DNA of 64,000 nucleotides, taken from the NCBI RefSeq assembly GCF_016808095.1, contig NC_068972.1, forward strand, positions 28,078,289-28,142,288. The letters run 5' to 3'. Positions 45,944 through 57,789 of this stretch are shown here, piece by piece. Each line of letters begins with the position of its first letter. Within the stretch, counting starts at the first letter, position 1. The translations under genes were made by a program, and so were the position numbers. Source of the stretch: Vigna angularis (taxonomy: Eukaryota > Streptophyta > Magnoliopsida > Fabales > Fabaceae). The notes under the pieces are model-generated. The model saw only the letters and a list, made by a program, of their open reading frames with translations. It was not told where the DNA came from and made no database searches.

Positions 45944-47140
45944 CAAAAATCCTCTTTTCAAGATAAGTAAATACTCAATTAAGCTCATGACAAAGACTTC
46001 AATCAACACATGCACATGCTTTAGTGTTCACACAATCATCTAATATCCAACAAATGCTATTTTTCATGAATGATCAATCACTAAGCATGGATGTTCATGT
46101 GCTCATGGAATCTTTCCTCACTAGGTAAAGTGTTTCACTCAAACACACAAGTGTATAAGAGGTAATCACTATTCACTCTACTATCACAATGTCACAAGAA
46201 TTGATTTTGCCTTTCATTTAACCATAATCAAATACATTCACAAGCATGCATCATCACAAGGACTTTTCAATGGCTTATAATGTGGCTGGGCTAACAAGAA
46301 AATTGGTTTTTCTAGATCACAAAACCCTTGAGTTAAGATAATCATATAAACACAATCATTCTTACTTATTCCCAACTTTTCTTTGCATTGAGCTTTGCTT
46401 TTTCTTCTCTTTTCTTTCTCTTTTGTTTTTTCTTTTCACATACTTAATTTTTAGCTCTTAGCTCAATGCTTTCAATTTCCCTATCACAACTTTCCAACAA
46501 CCCCAAACTTGAACATTTATCAATACCACAAAATATTTTCTACTTAACTCAAGGTAAATCTTTTCACAAAGGGTTTTCAAATCATGTTGAAGGTTAAGGG
46601 TTCAAATGATAGAACATGTAGTGCTCTCTTTTGTGGGCTAAATTCATGCATTTGGCTAACAAAGGGTTACCAACAAATGGCCTTGATCATATGATGCAAA
46701 CAAGCAATTGATTCAATCAAAGAAACCTAGGCAAAATCAATCATCCTTTCAAAGTAATAGCATTCAATAAAAAAAAACTATGGAGCTCAAAACCTCACAT
46801 ATAAGTTCATTCACATTCCACATATACACATCCTGCTTAGCATCATAATCACAATCACAACAACTTGCATTTGTTCACAACTTGTGAACCATCTGTATAA
46901 GCATATAATGTGCACATCTCAACATCCATCATCATCAAAGTATCATCAAGCATTACTAATCAAACAACAATCATACGCAAACCATCATAACATACCAAGT
47001 TCAAATTGAGTACATCAAACCTTATTCTAAAAACAAAAACAAATAAGTTCAGAACACTGGGTTGCCTCCCAGTAAGCGCTTGTTTAACGTCACGAGTCTG
47101 ACCCAAAATCTCAAGGATCAACCAATTGCATCATTGTGGA
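45944..47140 (-). other. A4 3' noncoding region
   Basis: It is equivalent to A3 36241-37493. One conserved GGAGGCAACCCAG motif lies at about 47058-47105. No gene is seen. Confidence 0.68.
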
Positions 47141-48336
47141 CAAGCATTGCACTTCTCCTCCTAGATAAGGCTTAAGACGTTGACCATTCACCACCCAACT
47201 TTTCTATGGATCATCAGCAGCTGGATCAAGTAGTTCAATTACTCCATGTGGATGCACTCCTTTTACTACAAATGGTCCTGACCATTTTGTCTTCAACTTC
47301 CCAGGAAATAGCTTCAATCTTGAGTTGAATAATAGCACCTGCTGCCTTGGATTAAGGACTTTATTCACCAGCTTTCTATCATGATAAAACTTAATCTTAT
47401 CTTTATAAGCCTTGGATGAATCATATGCATGTAATCACATTTCTTCAAGCTCCAGAATCTGCCTTCTGCGTGTGCTCTGAGTTTCATAAGGATAAAAATT
47501 CAAGAATTTTAAAGCCCACAGAGCTTTATGCTCCAACTCTACTAGCAAATGGCATGCTTTTCCATAAACTAATTGAAAAGGTGATAATCCCATGGATGTC
47601 TTCATTTCCATTCTGTAAGCCCAAAGAGCATCATCCAGTTTTAGTGACCAATCCTTTCTTGATGAAGTAAAGGTTTTTTCTAAGATCCTTTTTATCTCTC
47701 TGTTAGATACCTCAGCTTGTCCATTGCTTTGTGGATGATAAGGTGTAGCTACCTTATGTCTCACTCCATAATGTTTGAGTACTTTTCCTAGCTGATAATT
47801 GTAGAAATGAGATCGTCCATCACTAATTAATACTCTTGGAGTTCCAAAACGTGAAAATATTTGCTTCTTCAAAAATTTGATTACAGTGCTAGCATCATTT
47901 TTAGGACAAGCTAATGCTTCCACCCATTTACTCACATAATCCATTGCTACCAATATCTATTCACTGTTGAAAGATGGAGGAAAGGGTCCCACAAAGTCAA
48001 TACCCCAACAATCAAAGACTCTAAAATGCCCTGTAATGGCATCTCATGACATCTAGTAATTGTCCCTGCTCTTTGACACTTATCACAATTTCTAGCATGA
48101 TTATGAGCATCTTTAAATAGAGTTCGCCAATAAAACCCTGATTGGAGAACTTTTGCTGTTGTTCTTTCTCCATTAAAATGTCCCCCATAAGGTGAATCAT
48201 GACAATGCTAGAGAATTCCTCTGCTTCTTCATTTGTCACACATCTCCTTAGAAGATTATATGCTCCAATTTTGAACTAATAAGGATCATCCCAGACAAAC
48301 TGCTTGGCATCATGCAAAAATTTCTTTCTTTGTTGC
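47141..48336 (-). pseudogene. A4 integrase, decayed
   Basis: It matches the A3 polyprotein C terminus. The best frame (47435-47953) holds [21 protein letters not shown] and [16 protein letters not shown] small deletion around 48020 removes part of the DCWGIDF lead-in, stops occur at 47435 and near 47955 and 48210, and the upstream end is cut by A5. Confidence 0.85.
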
Positions 48337-49779
48337 TGATAACAGTTGAAAAACTGTTATTTTTATGCTTAAATTTGATACCAAAATCAACCTTTAAGAC
48401 TTAGAAACTAGCTTGAACTCACATTTTTTCTTTAGTTTTGTGAATAAGAGAGTTAAAGGTGAATTTAATGGTTTTGTGCAATATTCCCTTGATTTTGTAG
48501 GCTAATTGAATGATTTGAAAGAAGAATTGAAGAACTGAATGATTGGAGTGCTGAAAAGTCAACCAAAAACTAGAAAAGTCAACCAGTCAACCAGAAAAGT
48601 CAACCAGTCAACCAGAATGCTGAAAAGTCAACCAGAATGCAGAAAAAGTGCGACCGAGTGGCGCTGAGCGGTAATTTGGCGCTGAGCGGCAGTTTTTAGG
48701 TGCCGAAATCACCGTTGAGGGCCAAAACAGCAGCTGGGGGGCAAAATGGATCATGCGATAGTACCGCTCAGCGGTAAAATACCGTTGAGCGCCATTCTAA
48801 ATGGGCTTGGACCGGTTTTCTCTTACTTTTTATGGGCTTGGGCCTAATTATCTGTATTTTTAGAATAGTATATAAGCTTTAGGACGTCCTAGGGTCTGGA
48901 TCTTTGGCTGGGAGGAAGCAGAAGCACAGTTTTCACCCCTTGGGGGTAGATTGGGAGATGGTGACGGCTCTCCTCTTCTCTTTCTAGGGTTTTTCTATCT
49001 CTTTCATTCTTTCATTATTGTTCATCTAGCTTCACCATGAATATGGTGGACTAAACTTTGTATTGTTGTTGGGGAATCAATGTAGTCTTGTGAAACTCTC
49101 ATATATGGAATTTGTGTTTTAACATCTTATTTTAAGATACATGCTTTCTTTCATCATTAGTTAGGGTTTTTCCTCTTTGCTTAAAGCTTGCATTGTTTAA
49201 CTCATTCAATGCCATGATTATTGATTTTGTCCATATGGGAACGTACGGGGAAATCTAGATCCGGGGAATTTCTCCCAATAGCATATTGCCTAGACATAGG
49301 AATATGAGGGTTGGTTACCGTTAAGCTTCTGCGCTTCAGAATTAATTATTAGGAATGCTAGGAATTGTATGAACTCGTAATTAAGGATAGGCCTTCTTGC
49401 AAGGTGATTTAGAGAGTGGCATTAACATTGATAAAAAGAATGATGAATTCCTAAAAGTATATGAGAGTGGATAAGATGAAATTGATAACCCCAACAACAT
49501 ACTCATCCATCTAATTCATTAAAGTGTTTGTATTTCTTTTTTGCCATTGATCAAACTCATGCATACATATTTAATTATTGTCTTTTGCATTTGAAACCAC
49601 AAGAATTTGTTCACAAGTCTTAAATAATCAACAAATCATATAACTAACTAGGCCGTGAGTCCTTTGGGAGAACGATACTTGGTCTTACCTAGTTTTATTA
49701 CTTGATACGATTCGGTCACACTTGCCGATTGTTAAACAAGTTTGTGGCGCCGTTTTCGGTGTTCATAAATTTGTCATCA
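48337..49779 (+). repeat. A5 5' LTR
   Basis: It is 1443 bp, TGATAACA to TTGTCATCA. A repeated GTCAACC cluster lies at about 48556-48632, GCTGAGCGG boxes at about 48664-48795 and a TATATAAG at 48869. Confidence 0.88.
48556..48632 (+). promoter_or_regulatory. six GTCAACC repeats (W-box-like cluster)
   Basis: Six copies of AGTCAACC are packed in about 77 bases, about 240-310 bases before the TATA box. On the other strand each reads GGTTGACT, containing the WRKY core TTGAC. The 3' LTR has an equivalent cluster at about 53754-53822. Confidence 0.55.
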
Positions 49780-49785
49780 AGTTTT

Positions 49786-49803
49786 TGGCGCCGTTGTCGA
49801 GGA
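49786..49803 (+). other. A5 primer-binding site
   Basis: TGGCGCCGTTGTCGAGGA, with two transitions (C to T, G to A) relative to A1. Confidence 0.8.
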
Positions 49804-49859
49804 CTCGTGATTTAACTAGTTCATTTGTGTGATTATTGATTATCTTTGACTTGTTTTTG

Positions 49860-50120
49860 AATTTTGAATTTTAAATTTTTGTTTTTTATTTTTCTGTTTT
49901 TATTTTCTGTTTTTATTTTTCGGTTATTATTTTATTTTATTTTATTTTATTTTCTGTTTTTCGGGTTTTATTTCATTTTATTTTATTTTTTTGTTTTTAT
50001 TTTATTTTATTTTATTTTCTGTTTTTTATTTTATTTTATTTTTCTATTTTTATTTTCGGTTTTTCTATTTTTATTTTCTGTTTTTATTTTCTATTTTTAT
50101 TTTCTGTGTTTATTTCCTAT
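49860..50120 (+). repeat. A5 T-rich leader tract
   Basis: The longest of these tracts, made of TTTTATTTTA and TTTTCTGTTTTT words. A 192-codon frame across it is a low-complexity Phe/Leu artefact. Confidence 0.82.
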
Positions 50121-50219
50121 CTTCTTATCTTTTCAATTATATCCTTTGATTATTTCTTTTCTTTTCTATCTTTTTGTGCTAACAATTGTTTCTAGGGTTT
50201 TGTGCCTAATGCTTTCAGG

Positions 50220-51669
50220 ATGCAATTCGGACAAGAATTTAACTATATGGGCACTCAATTCTACCAAAGTAATCTCAACCACTGGTGGGAACCTCACTCA
50301 AGCATGGATCAAAGCCAATTTTGGCAAGCTGCCAGACAATTTGAGAACCAACCACAACAACAATGGCAGCAACAAAGCTCTAAAATCAACAAAGGGAAGC
50401 AAGAGATCTCTTCATTCAAACAAGGCATGGAGGAAACACTAGGTCACGCATGGGACAGGTACAAAAGCCTATTAAGAATGACTCCCACGCATGGATTTGA
50501 CGAAGTAGAAGTAGTTCTAATCTTCCTTGGAGGTCTTGGTTCACAAACCAAGATGATGCTTGACGCCTTAGCTGGAGGTAATATCAAATGGAAGACTCCA
50601 GAGGAAGCCACAGAAATAATTGAAAACATGGCTACTAATGATAATGAGCTGAACAATGAAAGAGGAGCTCCTATTCAACAAAAAGGAGTTCTACAGTTGC
50701 AATCCAATGATGCCTTGCTAGCTCAGAACAAGATACTAACTCAACAATTGGAGAATCTCACAAAGACACTTGCACAACTGCCAAAAGAGTTAAAGACGGT
50801 TGTACAGGTTCAACCACAATTGTGTGAATTATGTGGGGGTGACCATATCAATGGTCAATGCGCCTTTCCAGCAGAAGCTTTAGAGGATGTTAACTTCATG
50901 GCCAATCAATTTCCATACTATCAGGGGAACTTCAATCAAGGATGGAAACCACACCCAAGTATTGGTCAAGGACAAAGTGGGCAAGCTGGACAATCAGGGC
51001 AATTTAACAAGCAACAACAACAACCAACCTTATGGCAACAAATGTCTATACTTAATGAAAGATCAATAAGGATGGAAGAGACTCTTCAACAATTCATACA
51101 GAAAACTGCATCCACTCAAAAGAGCAATGAAGATGCTATTAAGAACTTGGAGATGCAAATGGCTCAAATTACTAAGTAGTTGGAAGAAAGGCCTGACAAG
51201 AATTGTGGGGCTAATACTGAGGTTAACCCCAGGGAAGAGTGTAAAGTGCTAGTGAATGTAAATGTTGAAAAAGTTGAGTTGGAAAAAGAAGAGAGAAAAG
51301 AGAGAGAAGAGAAAGAAGAAGAAAAAATTTATGTGAAGATTGAGAAAGTGAGTAAAAAAAGAAAAGAAAAAAAGAAAGTGAGAGAAAAGAGAAAGAGGAC
51401 GAGAGGGAGAGAGAGAATCATATGAAAAACCCTTTCGTCATTCAAAGAAGTATCATAGGAAGGAAAAGAAATTTAAGTGCTTTATGGAAATCTTCAAGAA
51501 ATTGGAGATTAAAGTTCCTATGATTGAGACACTGCAACAGGTTCCTGGTTTTATTAAGTTTTTAAAGAAGTTCAGTAGAAAGAAGAAAAAGAAGATGGAA
51601 CATGAGCTTTATTGGGTCAAGCTAGTGACGTTAAAAGAGCGCTTGCTGGGAGGCAACCCAGTGATTTAA
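50220..51669 (+). pseudogene. A5 chimeric gag
   Basis: It starts MQFGQEFNYMG (ATG 50220), like A1. After QQWQQQ it jumps to the capsid C-terminal part ([15 protein letters not shown]), then the knuckle CELCGGDHINGQC and the linker GNFNQGWKPHPS, so the linker-like segment occurs both before and after. A TAG at 51177-51179 interrupts the conserved coiled region (…QITK|LEERPDK). The charged block follows to 51425, and the KLEIKVPMIETLQQVPG segment is in a further frame at 51484-51669. Confidence 0.78.
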
Positions 51670-51925
51670 GAACTTTTAATTTTTTGTTTGGTGATGTAAT
51701 TTTGAACTTTTGGGTATTTTTGTTTTTGTTATAAGTTTGTTACAGGGTTTACATCTACTAATGGATGTTAAGCGGAAGAGTATCTACTGAAAGATACTAT
51801 GTTTGTATACACCTGCTGATGGGTGTTGGTAAGAAAGATTTGCATCTACTGAAGGGTGCTAGAGGATTTTGGGTCAGGCTCATGACGTTAAACAAGCGCT
51901 ACCTGGGAGGCAACCTAGTTGATTG
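51620..51925 (+). other. hairpin array between conserved motifs (A5)
   Basis: Hairpins at 51751-51768 (ACATC), 51779-51798 (AGTATC), 51809-51826 (ACACC) and 51842-51859 (GCATC with GGTGC, one G-U pair). Loops are TACTAATG, TACTGAAA, TGCTGATG and TACTGAAG. Motifs are at about 51620-51662 and 51883-51925. Confidence 0.7.
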
Positions 51926-52079
51926 ATTTTATCTGTATTGTTTGTTTTGATTCTACTTTTGTTGCATGATAGGGATTGAATGTTTGAGTGATCTGGGACC
52001 TTAATTGCAGGGAGCAAGTGAGGGGCATGAGTAGGAGGCACCTAGGTTAAGCTAGGTAGAAGAAGAACACTTCACGAAA

Positions 52080-52179
52080 GCGCCGCTGAGCGACAAACTA
52101 CCGCTGAGCGGTAGTGTCGCAGATGGGCTTAGGATTGCCCCTTAGCGGAACCTGAGCCCATTAGGGTATTTTTATACCC
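52080..52179 (+). promoter_or_regulatory. putative internal promoter remnant (A5)
   Basis: CCGCTGAGCGA and CCGCTGAGCGG at about 52082-52112, CCCCTTAGCGG, then GGGTAT-TTTT-ATACCC at 52164-52179. The second ORF is deleted downstream; sequence passes from GGGGCTGAG near 52360 to the 3' noncoding region. Confidence 0.4.
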
Positions 52180-52379
52180 TAAGTCGTGCTTTGGCCTCTA
52201 TTTTCAGATTCTTCTCTGCACACACACTCCTAAACACTTTTCCAAAGGTTCTCTACATTTTTCCCTTCATTCTTCTTTAAGAAAATCTCCCTTCTACTCA
52301 CTTTCTCACTAGTTTTTAATCTAAGTTTGGGGTTGGGAGAGAGCATCATTGTTGGGGCTGAGTTTTTCAAAACACTAGA

Positions 52380-53511
52380 GCAGGATTTGTTTTGTCATTC
52401 ACTTTTGTTTTTAGAATAGGGTTTGATGTACTCAATTGGAAACTTTGTTTGTTATGATGGTTTGCTTATGATTGTTGTTTGATAAGTAATGCCTGATGAT
52501 GTTTGGATCTTGATTGATGATTGAGACTGTGCACATTATATGCTTATACAGGTGGTTCACAAGCATTGTGAACAAATGCAAGATGTCGTGATTGTGATTA
52601 TGATTCTAAGCAGGATGTTATATGTGGAATGTGAATGAGCTTATGTGTGAGGTTTTGAGCTCCAAAGTTGTTATTGTTGAATACTATTACTGTGAAAGCA
52701 TGAATGACTTTGCCCAGGTTTTCTATGATTGAATTACTTGCTTGTTTGCACCATATGATCAAGGCCATTTGTTGGTAACCCTTTTATTAGCCAAATGCAT
52801 GATTTTAGCCCCACAAAAGAGAGCACTATGTGTTCTATCCTTTGAACCCTTAGCCTTGAACATGATTTGAAAACCCTTTTTGAAAAGTTTTACCTTGAGT
52901 TAAGATGAAAATATTCTGTGGTATTGATAAATGTTCAAGTTTGGGGTTTTTGGAAAATAGAAAGGGAAAATAAAAAGAATTGAGTTAAAAGTTAAGCATG
53001 TGAAAAGAAAAAGAAAAAGGAAAGAAAAGAAAAAGAAAAGCAAAGCTCAATGCAAAAGAAAGTTGGGAATAATCAAGAATGGTTGTGTTTAAATCATTAT
53101 AAGCCATTGAAAAGTCCTTGTGATGATGTGTGCTTGTAAGTGTTTTTGATTATGGTTAAATGAAAGGCAAAGTTGATTCATGTGACATTGTAATAGTAGA
53201 GTGAATGAGTGAATATCTCCTATACACTTGTGTGTTTGAGCGAAACACTTTATCTAGTGAGGATAGATTCCATGAACACATAAGAACATCTTTCCTTAGT
53301 TAATTGATCATTCATGAAAATAACATTTGTTGGATAGTATGTGTTTGAGTGATCACTAAAAGCATGTGCACATCTTGATTGAAGTCTTGATGATGAGCTA
53401 AATTGAGTATTTACTTGTCTTGAAAGAAGGATTTTGGAATGTGGTGAACCACTGTATGGATTGGTGGAAAATTGAGTTACATCTTATTTGCTTGAGGACA
53501 AGCAAAGTTCT
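52380..53511 (+). other. A5 3' noncoding region
   Basis: No gene is seen. A second AAGTTTGGGGTT word lies near 52937. It shows many small differences from A1 to A3. Confidence 0.65.
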
Positions 53512-54545
53512 AAGTTTGGGGTTGTGATAACAGTTGAAAAATTGTTATTTTTATGCTTAAATTTGATACCAAAAGCAACCTTTAAGACTTAGAAACTAGC
53601 TTGAACTCACATTTTTTTCTTTAGTTTTGTGAATAAGAGAGTTAAAGGTGAATTTAATGGTTTTGTGCAAGATTCCCTTGATTTTGTAGGCTAATTGAAT
53701 GATTTGAAAGAAGAATTGAAGTACTGAATGATTGGAGTGCTGAAAAGTCAACCAGAAACCAGAAAAGTCAACCAGTCAACCAGAAAAGTCAACCAGTCAA
53801 CCAGAATGCTGAAAAGTCAACCAGAATGCTGAAAAAGTGCGACCTAGTGGCGCTGAGCGGTAATTTGGCGCTGACCGGCATTTTTTAGGTGCCGAAATCA
53901 CCGCTGAGGGCCAAAACAGCAGCTGGGGGGCAAAATGGATCATGCGATAGTACCGCTCAGCGGTAAAATACCGCTGAGCGCCATTCTAAATGGGCTTGGA
54001 CCGATTTTCTCTTACTTTTTATGGGCTTGGGCCTAATTTTCTGTATTTTTAGAATAGTATATAAGCTTTAGGACGTCCTAGGGTTTGGATCTTTGGCTGG
54101 GAGGAAGCAGAAGCACATTTTTCACCCCTTGGGGGTAGATTGGGAGATGGTGACGGCTCTCCTCTTCTCTTTCTAGGGTTTTTCTTTCTAACATTGATGA
54201 AAAGAATGATGAATTCCTAAAAGTATATGAGAGTGCATAAGATGAAATTGATAACCCCAACAACATACTCATCCATCTAATTCATTAAAGTGTTTGTATT
54301 TCTTTTTTGCCATTGATCAAACTCATGCATACATATTTAATTATTGTCTTTTGCATTTGAAACCACAAGAATTTGTTCACAAGTCTTAAATAATCAACAA
54401 ATCATATAACTAACTAGGCCGTGAGTCCTTTGGGAGAACGATACTTGGTCTTACCTAGTTTTATTACTTGATACGATTCGGTCACACTTGCCGATTGTTA
54501 AACAAGTTTGTGGTGTCGTTTTCGGTGTTCATAAATTTGTCATCA
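53512..54545 (+). repeat. A5 polypurine tract and 3' LTR with internal deletion
   Basis: The polypurine tract is 53512-53524 and the LTR 53525-54545, 1021 bp. About 420 bases are missing at a junction near 54190, after the TATA box (about 54055-54065), unlike A2 where the 5' copy is the deleted one. Confidence 0.85.
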
Positions 54546-57203
54546 CCGGTTTAAAGGCTTGTTGAGAAAGACGCCTACTCATGGTTTTGATGAACCTACA
54601 ATAGTCATTCTATTCCTTGGAGGCTAAGCTCAAAAACTAAATTAGTGCTAGATGCTTCAACTAGAGGTAATATAAAGTGCAAGACTCTAGAGGAAGCCTA
54701 TGATCTGATTGAAAATGTGTCTACAAATGATAATGAGATGCACAGTGAAAGGACTCAATTAGAACAAAAGAGAGTTCTACAGTTGCAATCTCAAGATGCT
54801 CTGCTGGCACAAAATAAGATAATGACTCAACAATTGGAGACTCTGACGAAGAAAATCTCTCAGTGCCAAGGGAGTTGCAAAATGTTTCTCAAGTTCAACA
54901 ACAATTGTGCGAGTTGTGTGGTGGTGATCATTGATAATGGTTGAATTTACCGTTATTTGATAGTTAATTTTGATACTAAAAACACCCTTTTTGACTTAGA
55001 AACTAGCTTGGAATCATGGTTTTGATTAATAAGAGAGTTGAAGGTGAATTTAATGGCTTTGTGCTAGATTTCAGTGTTTTCAACAGGAATTGAGATGATT
55101 TGGAAGAAGATTTGGAAGTAGTAAGGAGTTGGAACTCAGTACAAGATGGAAAAGCATCAAAGAAGGGAGATCGCAACAGCGTTGAGAGCCACTTTAGGGG
55201 CCCCCAACGCCAAAGTAAGTTATCTCACGCTTGGTTGCCCTTTTCTGAAGCCCTCAGCGCAGGATGTTTCTGGCTCGCGCACGGGCGCCCTTTTTAGGGG
55301 CGCTGAGCGCAACTGTGATGAGTCACTCCACACTTGCTTGCCTTCTGAGATGACCTGAGCGCAACATCTGACCCGCTCACCGCTCAGCGCCAGTCTTGTG
55401 GGCTTGGACCCATTTTCTTTTATTTTTATGTTCTATTTAAGGACTTGCACGTCCTAGGGTTTGTATCATTGGACGGAATAGGCTCAGAAACACATTTTTC
55501 ACTCCCTTGAAGGCCGATTTGGATGCGGAAGCTTCTATCTTCAATTTCTAGGGTTCTACTTTCATTCTTTTTCCATTGTTCATCTAGTTTCACCATGTCA
55601 ATGGTGAACTAAACTTTATTTGTTGTTGGGGATGATGTAACCTTTGTAAACTCTCATGCATTGAATTTATTCTTTATATTATATGCTTCTTTCATTAATT
55701 GTTAGAATAATTCTTCTGTGCGTAATGCTTGCTTCGTTTAACTCATTCTTTAGCATGATGTATGATTTGCATGAGTACCGGAAGGTAAGATTACAATTCA
55801 TGATATGGAGAATTATTCCCAGAAGTAGTATTGCTCAGAAATGGGGGTATGAGTTTTGATTGTCTTAAGCTCCTGTTCTTCATAATTAATTATTAGGAAT
55901 GCTAGGGATCGTATGAACTAATAGTTAAGGATAGACTTTCTTCGCCGAGGAATCGGGTTTTAAGTGTTTTAGAGAGTGACATTGACATTAATTAAGAAGT
56001 AGAATTTGCATATACATGAGAGTAAACAAGGTGAAATCTAACCCCAACAAACATATTCATTCCATAATATTAAACTTGTTCTTCTTTGCACTTTTATCCA
56101 ATTAATCAAATTCCATGCATATTTACTTTTCGGTGTTTTCATTCTAAACCTAAAAGAATTTGTTTTCAAGTCCTATTTAATCAAGAAATCACATAACTAT
56201 TTAGGTCGTGAGTCCTTTGGGATACAATACTTGGTCTTACCATTTTATATTACTTGATACAATTCGGTACACTTTTCGGAGTCTTAACAATCATATTAAT
56301 GGTCAATGTGCCATGCCGGAAGTGACCCAAGAAGAAGTCAATTTTATGGGTCAAGGTAATCAATTCCGCCAAGGTAATTACAACCAAGGATGGAAACCTC
56401 ACCCAAGCATGGGTCAAGGGAAAGTTGGGCAATATAATAGACCACAACAACAACAGCAATAATGGCAACAACAACCTTCACTATATAAGAGAACAACAAA
56501 GTTACAAGAGACACTTCAACAGTTTATGCAAGTGTCTATCTCCAATCACAAAGGCTCTGAAGCTACTATAAGAAATTTGAAGATACAAGTTGGCCAACTA
56601 GCTCAAAAGTTGGAGGAAAAATATGAAAAGCAGTTTGGGGCTAATACTAAAGTTAACCCTAAAGAGGAGTGTAATGTTATCATAAGCATTAGTAGTGAGA
56701 GGTTGGAAGAGAGAAAAATAGAGAGAAAAGAAAAAAATGAGTTGAGTGAAAAGAAAGAAGAAAGTGAGAGGAAAAGTAAGGTTGAAAGGAATGAGAAGAA
56801 TAAAGAAATGGAAGAAAGAAAAGGAAGAAAGAAAAGAAGAAGAGGGAGAAAAGAAAGAGAGAAAAATTGAGAAAGTTCTTCCTTACCCTAAAGAGTTTAC
56901 TAGAAAGGAAAAAGAGAGATAATTAGGGTGTTTTATGGAGATGTTCAAGAAATTAGGGATTACCATTCCACTGACTGAAGCACTACACCAAATTCCTACA
57001 TATGCAAGTTGGTTGAAAAAGCTCCTCAAAAAGAAAAAAATATGTAGTTTGGGGAACCATTAAAGTACAAGGAAATTGTAGTGTGATTTTGCAAAAGACA
57101 CTTCCTCCTAAAGTCAAAGATCCGGGAAGCTTCACTATTCCTTGCAATATTGGAAAGTGTAAAGTAGGGAAAGCTCTAATTGATTTAGGGGCTAGTATCA
57201 ATT
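54546..57203 (+). pseudogene. F: decayed gag to protease start, split by solo LTR S
   Basis: The left part (54546-54931) matches gag from the LLRKTPTHGF segment to the knuckle start. The right part (56290-57203) resumes within the knuckle (HINGQC), then GNYNQGWKPHPSMGQG, the charged region, and a protease start ending [10 protein letters not shown] near 57203. Many stops and shifts (for example near 56461, 56870 and 56920). It lacks everything downstream. Confidence 0.8.
54932..56289 (+). repeat. S: solo LTR with perfect target duplication
   Basis: It is 1358 bp, TGATAATGG to CTTAACA, flanked by ATCAT (54927-54931 and 56290-56294) exactly inside the knuckle codons. It is a diverged A-type LTR. 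Removal of one ATCAT restores the gag reading order. It represents an element deleted by recombination between its two LTRs. Confidence 0.9.
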
Positions 57204-57287
57204 AATGACCTGGAGAATTATTCCCAGAAGCAGTATTGCTCAGGAATGGGGGTATGAGTTGTGGTTGTCTTAAGCTCCTGTTCTTCA
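57204..57287 (+). repeat. S-type LTR scrap
   Basis: It matches 55796-55880 of S (GGAGAATTATTCCCAGAAG, CTTAAGCTCCTGTTCTTCA). It ends where the CACTA-like T1 terminus begins. Confidence 0.7.
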
Positions 57288-57374
57288 GACTACAAAAAAG
57301 AAGGGCATTACTGACGGCCATAATCCTTCAGAAACAGCCATGAAGCCGTCGATAAAACTCTTGTTGCTAACCAT

Positions 57375-57500
57375 TACCAATGGCCTTTGCCCTTCGGTAA
57401 TTACCGAAGGGAAAAAGCCTTTGGTAATTACCGAAGGCCTGAGGCCCTCGATAATTACCGAAGGGCTGAAGCCTTCGGTAAATCCTTCGGTAATATCTAG
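57375..57500. repeat. T1 subterminal repeats
   Basis: Repeated GGTAATTACCGAAGG in direct and inverted form. In CACTA elements such repeats bind the transposase. Confidence 0.65.
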
Positions 57501-57789
57501 GCAGATCTCATGCACATATGTATTTCTTCTCCAACCAAACCAACCTGCATAAATTGTTCACATCACAAACAGACCTGCATAACATTTTCCAACCACATAC
57601 AGACCTGCATAATGTGCATCTCAATCATCCAATCATTGATCAAAAAAATAATATAACATCTGAATCATCCAATCATCAATAGAACATGTATTTATAAATG
57701 AAACATAAAACAATCTAACATAATGTTCTAACATCCAAATGTTCTAATATCCTAGTGTTTCTATAACAATGTTCATCAACAAAATAAAA

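Larger units (their letters stand above)
44381..48336 (-). mobile_element. A4: older A-family element, 3' part only
   Basis: On the minus strand it runs from decayed integrase (48336) through a 3' noncoding region to a 3' LTR (44381-45701). The 5' part is missing at the A5 junction. LTR divergence from A3 and the many stops show greater age. Confidence 0.85.
48337..54545 (+). mobile_element. A5: non-autonomous A-family element, rearranged gag
   Basis: It contains LTR, primer site, T-rich leader, chimeric gag, hairpin array, internal promoter remnant, 3' noncoding region and a second LTR with a deletion. Flanks are GTTGC on the left and CCGGT on the right, so no target duplication exists. Left flank is antisense integrase, right flank sense gag. 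It was probably joined by recombination between two elements. Confidence 0.85.

Noticed and set aside
49864..50442. 192-codon Phe/Leu-rich 'membrane protein' frame
   Set aside because: It is a translation of the T-rich leader tract that then runs into the mini-gag in the wrong frame.
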